From the NCBI GenBank assembly GCA_003550325.1, contig QKWP01000612.1:65964-129963 (forward strand): DNA of 64,000 nucleotides, read 5' to 3'. This stretch comes from Gigaspora rosea. Lineage: Eukaryota; Glomeromycota; Glomeromycetes; Diversisporales; Gigasporaceae. Positions 42,422 to 53,835 of this stretch are shown here, piece after piece. The translations under genes and the position numbers were made by a program. Below the pieces are notes generated by a model. It was not told the DNA's origin, made no database searches, and worked only from the letters and a program-made list of their open reading frames with translations. How positions within the stretch are numbered: position 1 is the first letter of the stretch; each line of letters opens with the position of its first letter.

Positions 42422-43307
42422 TGTTACAAAACAGGTTTTTAGGATAGCGTAGTAATATAGCACAAAATATACTTCATGAATATATAATTTATTTCATATA
42501 GCATTATTATATATTTAGTTATATTATTATTATATTTAGCATATTTTATTATTGTATTATTATAGTATAAATATAAAAAAAGATTCTATTGGGTAAAAGA
42601 ATAAGGTATAGTAACTGTGCCACAATACTGCGGCTTGGTTATACTAGGTAATACAAGGTTATACCAACAAGTAACTTAGATAATACAAGATGCGATACGA
42701 CTACCTTCAATTATCTCTACATGACTACCCTACAACTACCTCCACACTAATACCCCTACTTACCTTCGCACAAATATCCCTGTCTACCTCTATACAAATA
42801 TTTCCATTATCCCTACACAAATATCCCTATCTATTACCATACAAATGTCTTGTTTACCCAAACAAATATCTCTAATTACCTTTGTACAAATACCTCTAAC
42901 TATCTCTACAATAATACAGTAATTACCTCTAATTATTTCTGCACAAATTAATAATAGAATTGTTACACCTTTTAGGATAGAAAAGTTATAAAAAGGAAGC
43001 ATTTCTCCCTTCCTGCAAAAGTTAGAGTTCAATACCCTCACCTAGAATTTTAGCTTAGAATAACATCCTTATCTCTTCATTATTATTTTGTAAAGTGTAA
43101 TATTTCCTCTCTAGAATAATTCCTACAGGCAAAGCTTATTACTATTTTAAATTGTTATATACTATTCTTATAACGAATGTTTGCCTCCTGCTGTGAAGTA
43201 AAAGTACACTTCACTTCCACCCCGTGTATATTCATAAATATATCACTGCACCAGGTGACCTTGTTACTTTGCTATATTCAATACAAGAAGGCTATAGCAT
43301 TGTAACA
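42422..43307 (+). repeat. 3' LTR
   Basis: 886 bp, closely matching 35012-35870, with TATAAAAAG at 42987 and the same ACAAATATC repeats. It carries a roughly 40-bp AT-rich expansion near 42500. The short ORFs inside it are LTR sequence. Confidence 0.92.
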
Positions 43308-43625
43308 ATATTTTTTAAAATTTTTATACAAATTGAATAATTTTTACTTATCAAATATATTTTTTTAACAAATTTTAATTTTTTTGTTAATTGTAAAAAT
43401 TAGAAGTTCAACAATAACATGTTTTTTAATCTTGCTAAAATTTTACAGTATGTATATTTTGATCTCTTGAATAAGTTTATTTAAGCAATAATAATTAATT
43501 TATAGTATTATTTGAACTTTACTATATAGTGACTATTGTCAATCATTAGTAGCTTATTTTTGATTAAAGATATTTTTATATTTTTTAGCCAAAAGAAAGA
43601 GTAGCTTATTTAGATAGTGGTATAT
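43308..43625. repeat. Right half of a decayed foldback
   Basis: Contains degraded versions of the CCGTATGTT-family interior (TATATTTTGATCTCTTGAA, then TAGCTTATTTTTGAT, then AGTAGCTTATTTAGAT). The left half is 34905-35011; the LTR element separated them. Confidence 0.5.
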
Positions 43626-44344
43626 ATATATGGTGGAGATTATCTAAAGCCAACAAATTTTATATATAGGCACCAATTTTTTAGCTGCAATATAATATGA
43701 TTAACCAATAAAAATGCAGAAAAATTTAATATAAATTTAAATTTTATTAATAAATTTTTAAATTTTGTTAATAAATTTAAATTTTGTTATGTTATTTTAT
43801 ATATAAATGCCAAATTTTTAAATTATATATAACTTTAAATTAATATAAACTTTTTAAAATAAAAGATACTAAAGATTTTTTTTGTGGATTTGATAGTTTA
43901 ATTAAAAAACTATTAAATATACAAAAACTTTTTTTAGTATATTTTATTTTAAAAAAATTATAAAAGTTTAAAAATTTCATAGTTAAAAGTTGATGACTTT
44001 TCATGATCTGCACTATAGTAATTACATGATTGAACAAACAGATAATGATCTGTAAACAGATAGCAATTTTGCTAATAATTTTTAGTAAGTATAATTATGT
44101 GATTAGATAGACAAACAATGATTTGTGAACAAAAAAACAATTTTGTTAATGATCTTTAGTAGATGCTAATTATGTAATTAGGCGGATGGACAATAATCTG
44201 TAGTAAAATATTCAGGATTATGCATTGCAATGAAGTAAATTATGTGATTTAACTAATATCAATTATATAATGTATATAAAATAAATTTAAAATTATACAA
44301 AATATTTAAATAGATTATATGATCTTTATTGTGTTATGTATACA
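43626..44344. repeat. AT-rich sequence with an 86-bp-type tandem repeat
   Basis: Around 43990-44220 two to three degenerate units contain TAATTATGTGATTAG, AACAAACAATGATTTGTGAAC-like and AATTTTGTTAATGATC-like blocks. A fragment of the same unit recurs at 57940. The minus-strand ORF at 43840-44037 is not credible. Confidence 0.45.
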
Positions 44345-44807
44345 CAGTCAGATCTCCCTATAGTCACACCTATATAGTCACACCTCTATTTAAGCACCCG
44401 ATTTTGTGCAACAGACTCAAACATAGTAAAAAAACCTCATTATAGTCACAAATCGCTTATAATCACTATCACCATGAAAATTTGATTTTTTAACAATTTT
44501 ATTAATAAAAAACCCTCATTATAGTCACCAATTTTTAATTAAATACAGATTATAAAATCTGATTGGCCAATTTTTATATTCACGTATATTACCGCATGTT
44601 GCTGAAAATAAGCCACCTTTTTTTGCCGATTTTTAATAAAAAAAACCATGGGTAGCTTATTTTCGGGTTATTTACTATTTTAAATAATTTAAAGCACAAC
44701 AAAGAGGTAGCTTATTTTCGAACACAAACTCTAACAAGTAAAATAGATAAATAAATATGCTGTAGACAATAAATAAATATGCTGTAAACAATAAATAAAT
44801 ATGTTAT

Positions 44808-45273
44808 GGTGCTCCAAGTCACTTCTCATCAAATGCGCCAAATTTGGCTAGATATATCAAGGTACGCCAAATTTGGCTAAATATATCCAAGATGCGCCAA
44901 ATTTAGATTTGGCTAGATATAAAAATTTGTAATCAAAATTCGCAAATTTTAGCTAAATTTTAAAACTAGTTTTCTCAATAACTAATGATTAGAATTAACT
45001 CAATTTTTTACTATAAATAGTATCGGTATCAGACTATAATATACTAAAATTTCAGCAAATTTGACCTGGTAGTTCTTGAGTAATTGCTTGCATACAATAG
45101 TCAATTTTTTTAAAATAATTGACTATTGTATGCAAGCAATTACTCAAGAACTACCAGGTCAAATTTGCTGAAATTTTAGTATGTTATAGTCTGATACCGA
45201 TACTATTTATAGTAAAAAATTGAGTTAATTCTAATCATTAGTTATTGAGAAAACTAGTTTTAAAATTTAGCTA
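44808..45273. mobile_element. Palindromic element with GCGCCAAATTTGGC repeats (right part in gap)
   Basis: Left arm 44808-45110, right arm from 45115 into the gap; the centre near 45113 is flanked by CAATAGTCAATTTTTTT and TTGACTATTG. The left arm starts with three tandem units of GCGCCAAATTTGGCTAGATA. No visible ORF. Confidence 0.65.
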
Positions 45274-45889
45274 NNNNNNNNNNNNNNNNNNNNNNNNNNN
45301 NNNNNNNNNNNNNNNNNNNNNNNNNNNNNNNNNNNNNNNNNNNNNNNNNNNNNNNNNNNNNNNNNNNNNNNNNNNNNNNNNNNNNNNNNNNNNNNNNNNN
45401 NNNNNNNNNNNNNNNNNNNNNNNNNNNNNNNNNNNNNNNNNNNNNNNNNNNNNNNNNNNNNNNNNNNNNNNNNNNNNNNNNNNNNNNNNNNNNNNNNNNN
45501 NNNNNNNNNNNNNNNNNNNNNNNNNNNNNNNNNNNNNNNNNNNNNNNNNNNNNNNNNNNNNNNNNNNNNNNNNNNNNNNNNNNNNNNNNNNNNNNNNNNN
45601 NNNNNNNNNNNNNNNNNNNNNNNNNNNNNNNNNNNNNNNNNNNNNNNNNNNNNNNNNNNNNNNNNNNNNNNNNNNNNNNNNNNNNNNNNNNNNNNNNNNN
45701 NNNNNNNNNNNNNNNNNNNNNNNNNNNNNNNNNNNNNNNNNNNNNNNNNNNNNNNNNNNNNNNNNNNNNNNNNNNNNNNNNNNNNNNNNNNNNNNNNNNN
45801 NNNNNNNNNNNNNNNNNNNNNNNNNNNNNNNNNNNNNNNNNNNNNNNNNNNNNNNNNNNNNNNNNNNNNNNNNNNNNNNNNNNNNNNNN
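45274..45889. other. Assembly gap (616 N)
   Basis: Unknown bases. It falls where the right arm of a long palindrome should be, a typical assembly failure. ORFs through it are artefacts. Confidence 0.99.
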
Positions 45890-46889
45890 GGGTAACTTAT
45901 AAAACGATCGATTATAATCGCTATATAGTAACGTCTAAATTTTACTAAGCAAATCGATCAAAGTCGCCTAAGTAACCTTGTTCAGCAGATCAAAATACAC
46001 GTACTCTAAAAATTTCATAAAAATCGGAGAACTTTTCATTATTTGAATTTTAATTTTTACGTTCAACAGTTTTTTTTTTTGTAAAAAAAACCGTTGAACG
46101 TAAAAATTAAAAGTCAAATAATAAAAAGTTCTCTGATTTTTATGAAATTTTTAGGGTACGCGTATTTTGACCTGCTGAACAAGGTTACTTATGCGACTTT
46201 GATCGATTTGCTTAGTAAAATTTAGACTTTACTATGTAGCAACGTTTATCAATTGTGGGGGTAGCTTATTTTCGGAACTAAAAATTTTGTTAAATATCTT
46301 TTGGTGCGACAAAGGGGTAGCTTATTTTCGGGTCAAAGGCGTTTTGACGTTTTTGGATCAAAACTGGGGGGTAGATTATTTTAGGAGGTAGCTTATTTTC
46401 GGCAATATACGGTAAAATTATTTATTAAAGCTTATTAAAGGTTTGACAACAAATAACCTTTGATCCAATAATTCAATTTAAATGAAACAACTACCAAAAT
46501 GTTCATCTCAATAAGACGATTCTAATGAGCCCAAAATTGTTAAAATAGAATCACACACTCCTGAGATCGTTAAGGATTTGTATCACTTTACATGTTTAAA
46601 AATTGATTAAATTTAAACATTTGAGTGAAAAATCCTTAATAATCTTAGCATTTGTAATTAAATTTGGATGATTTTGGACTCTTTAAAATCGTCTCATTGA
46701 GTCAAACACACTGGTAGTTGTTTTATCCATATTGGGCCACTGGATTAAGTATTTCAAATATGCACAAATATATTACTTATTGGCCTTTGATCACATGATT
46801 ATAATGAGATATTTTATTTATAATCACACCTCTTTACAATCACCAAAATAGAGTGCAACAGACTTGGTAATTATAGAGAGGGACGACTG

Positions 46890-47590
46890 TATACTATTTT
46901 TAGAATTATTTAGATATTGACAAAAAAATATCAGACCTTGCTTGTATTTTTAGTTTGTTTATTTTTTATATCGGAATTTTTTAGAATTCTTTACTGCATT
47001 AGCTATCATATTTCAAAAAATTTTATATACTAAATATTTGAGCTATATACTCTAAATACTTTTTTTGCTTAATCATATGGGCAGATTTTTACAATTTGGT
47101 AATATTTTCGAATATGATCATTGCAATTTGTACCAATCAGATTAGTAAAATTTGTGATTATTATGAATTGGTCTTATTGGTCGATTTATTTAGCTTGCAT
47201 ATATTTAATAGTTAAAGTGCTATTTACTTTTACAACGCCTCTGCTTTTTTTCCTTTATTATCGTGGTTTGAAAATTTGTATTTACACGCAACAAGGCTTT
47301 AATTTCAACGATCCCGCAATAGTTTTTTAAGATCCCAGAATAGACAAAACTTTTACTAATTGCAATGCCAAAGGTTTGTTTATTAATAATAGTTAAAATG
47401 CTATTTACTTTTATGAACCTCTGCTTTTTGTTCTTTAATATAGTGGTTTAAAAATTTGTACTTACACTCAATAAGCTCTTAATTTTATAGATCACAAAAT
47501 AGTTTTCCAAGATCTTAAAATATAAGAAACTTTTTTTAGTAACAATGTTGAAGATTTACTATATAGAATTAGTGCACTATATAGCTAGAA
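46890..47590. repeat. 183-bp tandem duplication in AT-rich sequence
   Basis: Two diverged copies start near 47205 and 47388, each with AATAGTTAAARTGCTATTTA then CCTCTGCTTTTT then TTTRAAAATTTGTA. The 69-residue frame at 47121-47330 covers part of copy 1 but is not preserved in copy 2, so it is not called as a gene. Confidence 0.55.
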
Positions 47591-48689
47591 CAATTTTAAA
47601 AAAGTTTACAGCTTGATAAACTGTAGACAAATATAAGATGGCTTAATTAAAGATGTAAAGGACAATTAAGATATTTAGTGTAAATTAAAATTTTGTCTTT
47701 TTAAAAAAAAAAAGCTTTATTAAAAATTCTACACATCTTTTTTATAATGATTTTAATATCTTGTATATGTACTATATAGGATCGTTAGATAGATATAGTT
47801 GGATTAAATCATAAATAACAGTTATAGGACATGTCTTTAAAAAATAGTCCAAATATTGTCTATAATAAAAATTATAATAAAAACATATGAATTTACTATA
47901 GACATGGATTAGAAGATTCTCTTTGATCTTACTTATTAACTTAAAATTAAATTTTTTGGAAATATAGAACAAGGGAAGGAGAAAAAATTGAGCTTAAAAA
48001 TCAAATTAAAATTTTGCTAATTTTGCACAAAACGAAAATGTAACTTTGCCAAAAACAAATATTTTCTAATTTTAAAATAATAAGTATATGTAAAATCATG
48101 CCCTGAACAACTTTACTTAGTCAACTAAAGTAGGTTACCTTGTAAGAAAAATGGGTTACCTATAAGTATCATATAACCATGATGTATATCGATATATATT
48201 GCATATATTTTTCCACAGGATTTTGTTATTGTAAATTAGTAAAGTGTTATTAAAGTTTACGCACGATTTGTAATATTTTTAATAAAGGTTTACTATTGGC
48301 TAATTTTGACAAATTTTTAACTCGCTTCATCTTATGTATAAGACCGATTAGTCAAATATATTAATTTCATATTCGAAGTCATATGAGATTGGCAGATAAT
48401 TAAAATATAAGAGATTTAAAATTTTTATAAAATTGTATTATAGTAATACCATTGTTCAATTATTCTATTTTATCAAATATAAGTATTTTGCTGATCGAAG
48501 CATAAAAAAATCTGCAAAATCCTGCGTTTTTGGGTCTTTGGCAGCTCTCACTATATTTGGTTAAGTTTATTTGTAATGAATAGTATCTCGCATAAGCTGT
48601 GCTAAAAAAAATGCTTCGTCATAGATTGCAAAAAAAAAAGTAAATATATCAGTCCAAAATAAATCAGAGAATAACCTGATTTAAATAGA
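47591..48689. other. AT-rich sequence, nothing recognised
   Basis: No ORF of quality, no inverted repeat with a clear TSD. The 66-residue minus-strand frame at 47772-47972 is compositionally AT-driven. Confidence 0.4.
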
Positions 48690-48880
48690 TATTTGGCGCA
48701 AATAGGAGACTTTTAGGAGCAAATCGAGTTCATATAGGCATTCAATACATGATATTTCTAAAGGCAAATCGATAAAGCTAGCTTTATCAATTTATTTTCA
48801 TTCTGATATACATTGAACGCCTATATAAACCCAATTTGTATCCTAAAAGTCTTCTATTTGGACCAAATTTCTGTTTCATA
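48690..48880. repeat. Hairpin repeat, about 190 bp
   Basis: Arms pair around GATAAAGCTAGCTTTATC (48772-48789); outer parts pair as CAAATAGGAGACTTTTAGGA with TCCTAAAAGTCTTCTATTTG. Possibly a MITE; no duplication identified. Confidence 0.65.
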
Positions 48881-49234
48881 TTAAGATTGCATGATGCTGG
48901 TTGGAGCCTGATTCACTTTCATTCAACCTGTGTTTCTTTGAATTCAATTTGGTACATGTAACAATGACTAAGCCTTAATATTATATCATATGCGCAGATT
49001 TGTAGATCACCCTAAAATTTTTGACGCACCTAAATTTGACTATATATAGATCATTACTACAATATAGGTGCGTCACTGGTGCGTCAAACAAATTGACATC
49101 CAATCATATGCACAGATTTATCAGCACGTATTGATGTAGACACCTTACTTTTTGTACAGAAATAGACTGCACTATTCAACATTTACTAACCGTCACAAGA
49201 ACGATTTAAACACTTTGTATTAGGCACTATGACT
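48881..49234. other. AT-rich sequence with ATCATATGCRCAGATTT repeats
   Basis: The motif ATCATATGCRCAGATTT occurs at 48988 and 49104, and TAGGTGCGTCACTGGTGCGTC lies nearby, the probable trace of an old element. No gene. Confidence 0.35.
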
Positions 49235-49925
49235 ATCGGAAACTGTTGAAAACATTAAATTGTAGTAAGGTCAGTACTTTAAAGATATTTGATTCACAGA
49301 TTAAAAGTCTGGCTTATTATTACAACGATTATCATGTATACGCTCTATTTGACTTACGATATTCAAGTGCTTTCTTTTTATCCTTCAGTCCAGGTATGTT
49401 CTTGATTTTTGTTTTTTCCTCCATATTCTAATTATCTTGTACTAATACTTTTTATTTCTTTTATCATCAATTTATTTAATCTTTCCTCACTTGCATTAGC
49501 AAGTCAAAAATTTTGGAATGAGCTTTTAATACTTGAAATGCTTAAGTCCTTCTGCCCAAACCTTATGTATCTCCATATTTTGAATATGGGATTTTCCACA
49601 CAACTCCTAGAACTTATTGGTAATTTACAGAAACTTCAATTTCTTAAATTATGGTACAATAATTATCAGAAAAAGAATTAAATATACGAATTAAGCAGTT
49701 TGTAGAAATATTGCCTTGACTTTTGGGTGACGCTCGGTTAAGTTCATATATTGATATTTTGTTCAACAAATAATTGATCGTCTTGATAACGAAAAAATAT
49801 TAAAGCGTTAATTGAGTATACGAATAGAACTTTGAATTACATAGATGTAAACTGATATTTGAATTTAGACGATAATATGAAAGGAAATAGAAATATATGT
49901 TGTATTAGTACTTTATAAATGCATT
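49235..49925 (+). pseudogene. F-box/LRR-like gene fragment, decayed
   Basis: An exon-like frame from 49246 encodes KTLNCSKVSTLKIFDSQIKS and ends at CCAG|GTATGT (49394-49395). A polypyrimidine-rich intron ends TTGCATTAG at 49499, and the next exon continues in phase with FWNELLILEMLKSFCPNLMY, then GFSTQLLELIGNLQKLQFLK. The CPNL...L and NLQKLQFL spacing is leucine-rich-repeat-like. This resembles the large F-box/LRR family of Glomeromycotina, from memory and not from a search. Further downstream the frame breaks, but IRIKQFVEILP and NLDDNMKGN can still be read to about 49900. The 5' half with the F-box is missing. Confidence 0.5.
49395..49499 (+). other. Probable spliceosomal intron in the F-box/LRR-like fragment
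   Basis: GTATGT donor, TTGCATTAG acceptor, about 105 nt; removing it joins the two exons in phase. The two overlapping ORFs normally drawn here read into the intron. Confidence 0.55.
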
Positions 49926-50695
49926 ATTATTGATTGTTAGTTTCTATAAATTTCTTTTATAATAAATTTTAAATGTTGTGATTAATTCACATATAAATAA
50001 AACATAAATTTAATACAGTATTATGATAGTTAAAGATGTCTAAATAAATTCTTTAAAATTAACGACTAATTGCATATTTGAAAACATTTTTAATAAATAA
50101 AATGTTTATTCAAAACCTTAATAATATCATGTTATATATTTTACAAGTAAAATGAGCTTCAATACGCATTACTAGTATAATTTTTAAACGTATATATAAG
50201 AGTCTTTTGACAGTAAACTTATACCCAGACACAACAACAGAATACACTTCAAACTTATTTTATAATATAATTTCTTGGCTGTGTACTATCGCTATGTATG
50301 GGTTTATTAAAGGTTTTAAAATAGTAAAACATATTAGACTCAGATTTTGGTATATACGTGATCTTGCTTGAAAACTTGATGTTTTTTTAAAATATTATTT
50401 TTAAAATATAAAAAATAAGAATACCTGCTAGTTTTTATTACTCTTGACTAATTTCTATTCTTTTTTAATTTTGCAATTCCGTTCATTGGTTTTATGATTA
50501 GGTTTATTGGTTTATATATATTTTATTATATTTTTCTGGGTGAGTCGACAAATTTGACATGTGATTTAGGATACAATTTTAATTTATATCCAATCAGCAT
50601 GTGATTTTTTGCAGATCAGCAAATATTTTGGGGACTATATGTATAGCCCAATTCCACATTTCCGCCGATATGTTGAATATTTTTTTTCTTTAATT
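49926..50695. other. AT-rich sequence, nothing recognised
   Basis: No ORF, no repeat with clear ends. Confidence 0.4.
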
Positions 50696-51487
50696 GATAA
50701 TCCGCCTGTTAAGTAAAGAATGCCGAAATGTGGCATTCTTCCATCTAAAATTTTATCTAACGGTGGTTAGATCATCCAAATCGGCCCAGTGGATGTCTAG
50801 ATATCGTCGAAAAACGATTGGCCGGCTATATAAAATCCGTGACAGAAATTACATATGAAATTCACATGATTCGAAATACGGCGTGCGCCCATCTAAAACT
50901 TTTTTCTTACTATGCTAATGAAACATGTCGATTAATTGAAAGTTGTAGAGCTTGTCAAGATGCATCTAATATGGTTAGATCATCCAAATCAGCTCAGTGA
51001 ATAGCGAGATATCGTTGAAAAAGATTGGCTGACTATATAAAATCTCTATGTAAACTTATATTGTTTACATAGAGATTTTATATAGTCGGCCAATCGTTTT
51101 TCGACGATATCTCACTATCCATTGGGCCGATTTGGATGATCTAACCACCATTGGATGCGTCTTGATGAGCTCTACAACTTTTAATTAAACGACATGTTTC
51201 GTTAGCATAGTATGAAAAAAGTTTTAGATGGGCACACGCCACGTTTAGATCATATGATTTTTATATGTAATTTCTGTCACGGGATTTTATATAGTCGGCC
51301 AATCGTTTTTCGATGATATTTCGCCATCCACTGGACCGATTTGGATGATCTAACCACCTTTAGATGCGCCTCGACAAGCTCTACAACTTTCAATTAGTGG
51401 ACATATATCATTAACTTAGTATGAAAAAAAATTTTAGATGGAAGAACACCACATTTCGCCATTCTTTACTTGACAGGCGGATTATCA
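50696..51487. mobile_element. Palindromic element, GATNATCCGCC family, copy a
   Basis: Ends GATAATCCGCCTGTTAAGTA and, inverted, GATAATCCGCCTGTCAAGTA, bordered by AATT on both sides. Two mirrored modules are fused: a central hairpin at 51040-51080 (GTTTACATAGAGATTTTATA) and side blocks GGATGATCTAACCACC with CTCTACAACTTT. The 60-residue ORF at 50818-51000 lies wholly in an arm and its mirror image does not preserve it, so it is not called. Copies b and c are at 55684 and 58143. Confidence 0.75.
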
Positions 51488-51816
51488 ATTAATTAATATT
51501 TTAAGCACAAGAACAATATTTATCACAATACGCGTTATTTTAAATATGAATTTCAGATCTATTTCAAAATAACGCATATTGGCGTATCTCTAAAAGAGCA
51601 TACATTACCAAATAACGCACAAATAATCATTATAGTAAGAATAATGAAAAGGCACAAACATAAAATTGATAAAATTCATATTTATCTAATGCACCTAAAA
51701 TATAAAAAAGAACAAAATTAATAAATGCTGTAACAAATTAATCGTTCCAACAATTTATATCAAAAAAAAACAAATCATCACTTTTTTTCGAATCGTTAAT
51801 CATATTAGCTACAACA
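51488..51816. other. AT-rich sequence upstream of the hAT transposase
   Basis: Contains decayed CGTTATTTTGAAATAAC-like sequence similar to the MITE at 31491. I could not find a terminal inverted repeat for the hAT element here. Confidence 0.35.
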
Positions 51817-52634
51817 ATGCAGCCTCCTGTTGGTTTCACTAATCCACTTCCCACCCAAGGTCATCATTGGACAGGCTTCTACTGCTCTATTGAAAAAAAT
51901 GGTAAACAGATACGCTGCCAAGTGCAAATATTGCATATCCGATCTTGAAGACAAACCCGAAAGACTTCATTAGCATGTTCTTAACTATAGTAGCTAGAAA
52001 CCTCATGAAAAAACTGATTATATTTTAAAAGTTACTGAATAAATACTTCTTACCCGTAAGCGATCTAAACATGGCCTAGATAAGTCAGATATAGCAGATG
52101 TAGATGAATTAGCAGTGAAGGCAGTGAAACAAGAAAGTATAGTAAATTGGTGTACAAAGTCCCTGTCTTCAGCACAGTTTGAAAAACTCTATTTAAAGCT
52201 CTTAAATGCTATTATATATGGCAATATTTCTTTCAATTTTATTGAAAATCCATACCTTCAAGACTATTTCCAAGAATTGGCTCCCGGTTATCAACCTCCC
52301 TTCATAGAAATGTTGCGAAAATGTATTTTAACAGAAGCATTCTCCAACCTTCTTAAAAAAAATTAACTGTCATGTCAACCTATACCGACGCTACAATCTG
52401 CCTAGATGGCTGAACAGACGTGTCTGGCAACTCTATTTATGGATTCATGATACATAAGAACGACCAGGAACATGTCATTGATATTGTCGATTTGTCCGCG
52501 GATAGACACAGAGCATCCTTCCTTGCAAACAAAACCAAAGAAATTTTTGCAAAAAAGGATTTCAGATATCATCCGCAATTGCCTGTATAACTGATAATCT
52601 GCGTGTTATGGTATCTATGAGAAATCAACTAAAT

Positions 52635-53013
52635 GTATATATGTACCCTTTTTAATTACTATTCAAAATTTTAAATATTGGCGAATTAGTGAAGTTTGGT
52701 CTTTAAATTCTCGAAATAGTGGGCATGGGCAGTAGTTCGAATTTTGGCTCGAATTTGGGCCAAAATTCGAACTACTGCCTATGCCTGCTATTTTGAATAT
52801 TTATAGAAATTTGGTATTAAGTAAAAGTCAAACTTTACGAATCCCAAATTATTCTATTAAAATTACAGGGATTAATGGATAATACTGTGATCTATATGTG
52901 AATAAGTGGAAATGAAGTTTCTACTAATTCTCAATGGATTAGAGTATTATTACTAATCCACTGTAATGGTGTATTCATCATAACTTACATGAATTCATTT
53001 TCATTTCCTATAG
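52635..53013 (+). other. Probable intron of the hAT transposase
   Basis: GTATAT donor after MRNQLN codons and CCTATAG acceptor; splicing joins MRNQLN to RENSNIISIRCCLYAF in phase 0. The intron contains a small palindrome (52735-52770, TTCGAATTTTGGC and complement), perhaps a MITE. Confidence 0.55.
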
Positions 53014-53055
53014 AGAGAAAATTCGAATATTATTTCTATTAGATGTTGCCTATAC

Positions 53056-53835
53056 TAGAGATTAAGCCCGGATAAGGCTTACTCGGGTAACCCGCATAAG
53101 CATTCCTTAACCGGGTTATGGTTATGCTACCCGGGTAACCCGAATAGAAAATAAATATACATCACGTGAGAATAATGAAACAATATTATTGGACGAATTT
53201 CCTAATATACCGCTAAGCTTAGCCATATTAATTTCTGTCAAAATCATATTTGGCAATGATAATGCTACGAATTAAAATATTTGACTAATTTAGACAGGTC
53301 TTAGATCTTTTATTTTAGATTATGCATTTAAATGTAGTGTTCCGGCCTGGGTCGGAAATTTTCTAACCCGGGTCATCCCTAAAAAAAAAAAAAAAAAAAA
53401 AACTTTCCCTTTATTTTTCTCTCTCTCTCTTTCTCTCTTCTTCTCTTTCTCTCTTTTTCTCTCTCTCTCTCATGACCCGGGCTAAATGTCTAACCTGTCG
53501 GGTCACTATTTTCTGACCCAGGTCAGAACACTAATCTTAACTTTTAAGTATAGACTATATTTTCAAACATGTATTTAACATTTTATAAATAAAATGCATT
53601 TGAATTTATTAACGTTAAACAAATTTGAATCTGTGAATTAATGTTTTAAACCAATTTTGGTTTAAAGATTATCTATAATCATGTGAAACGTCTATTCTTA
53701 TATAATCATAACCGGGTTAACCGGGTTAACCGGGTCAGCCGGATTATTTGAGATTAACCGGGTAGTTACCCGAGTAAGAGTTTAATAAGAGGACGGGTTA
53801 CCCGGAATTAAATTTTAAACCGGGCCTAATCTCTA
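53056..53835. mobile_element. hAT-like element with ACCCGGG-rich ends
   Basis: Ends TAGAGATTAAGCCCGG and, inverted, TAGAGATTAGGCCCGG; perfect duplication GCCTATAC at 53048-53055 and 53836-53843. Both arms are packed with CCGGGTAACC / GGTTAACCGGG. Inserted in an exon of the hAT transposase pseudogene. Confidence 0.85.
53335..53533. mobile_element. Short TIR element, TAGTGTTCYG ends
   Basis: Ends TAGTGTTCCGGCCTGGGTC and, inverted, TAGTGTTCTGACCTGGGTC; a second inner inverted block RACCCGGGYC. A poly-A run and CT-rich microsatellite lie between. The flanks do not match, so the duplication is lost or the boundaries are off. Confidence 0.5.

Larger units (their letters stand above)
35012..43307 (+). 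mobile_element. Complete LTR element with gag and protease but no RT or integrase
   Basis: Two LTRs (35012-35870 and 42422-43307), both TGTTACA...TGTAACA, flanked by ATAT (35008-35011 and 43308-43311). A primer-site-like TGG starts 3 nt after the 5' LTR and a purine tract GAGGAAGAAAA precedes the 3' LTR. Coding order on the plus strand is Gag N-terminal region, Gag/capsid, CCHC nucleocapsid, aspartic protease, a Cys-rich ORF and a 3' ORF similar to 29669-30072. I find no RT, RNase H or integrase motif in the roughly 1.6 kb after protease, so it must depend on another Ty3 element. It holds a LINE fragment (36603-37707) and a hAT-like MITE (39887-40021). Confidence 0.85.
44592..46412. mobile_element. 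Foldback element, CCGTATGTT family, interrupted copy
   Basis: Ends CCGCATGTTGCTGAAAATAA and, inverted, CCGTATATTGCCGAAAATAA, flanked by TA (44590-44591 and 46413-46414). The right part 45890-46412 carries the central hairpin and GGTAGCTTATTTTCGG blocks as at 18319. It is cut by another palindromic element starting near 44808, whose right part is lost in the N gap. Confidence 0.8.
44345..46889. mobile_element. mariner-like element, CAGTCAGATCTCCC ends
   Basis: The left end CAGTCAGATCTCCCTATAG and the right end (inverted CAGTCGTCCCTCTCTATAA) pair imperfectly, and both contain TCACACCTCT and GCAACAGACT blocks further in. The right flank is TA; the left flank is altered. Host to the foldback 44592-46412 and a module palindrome at 46450-46750. 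Confidence 0.6.
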
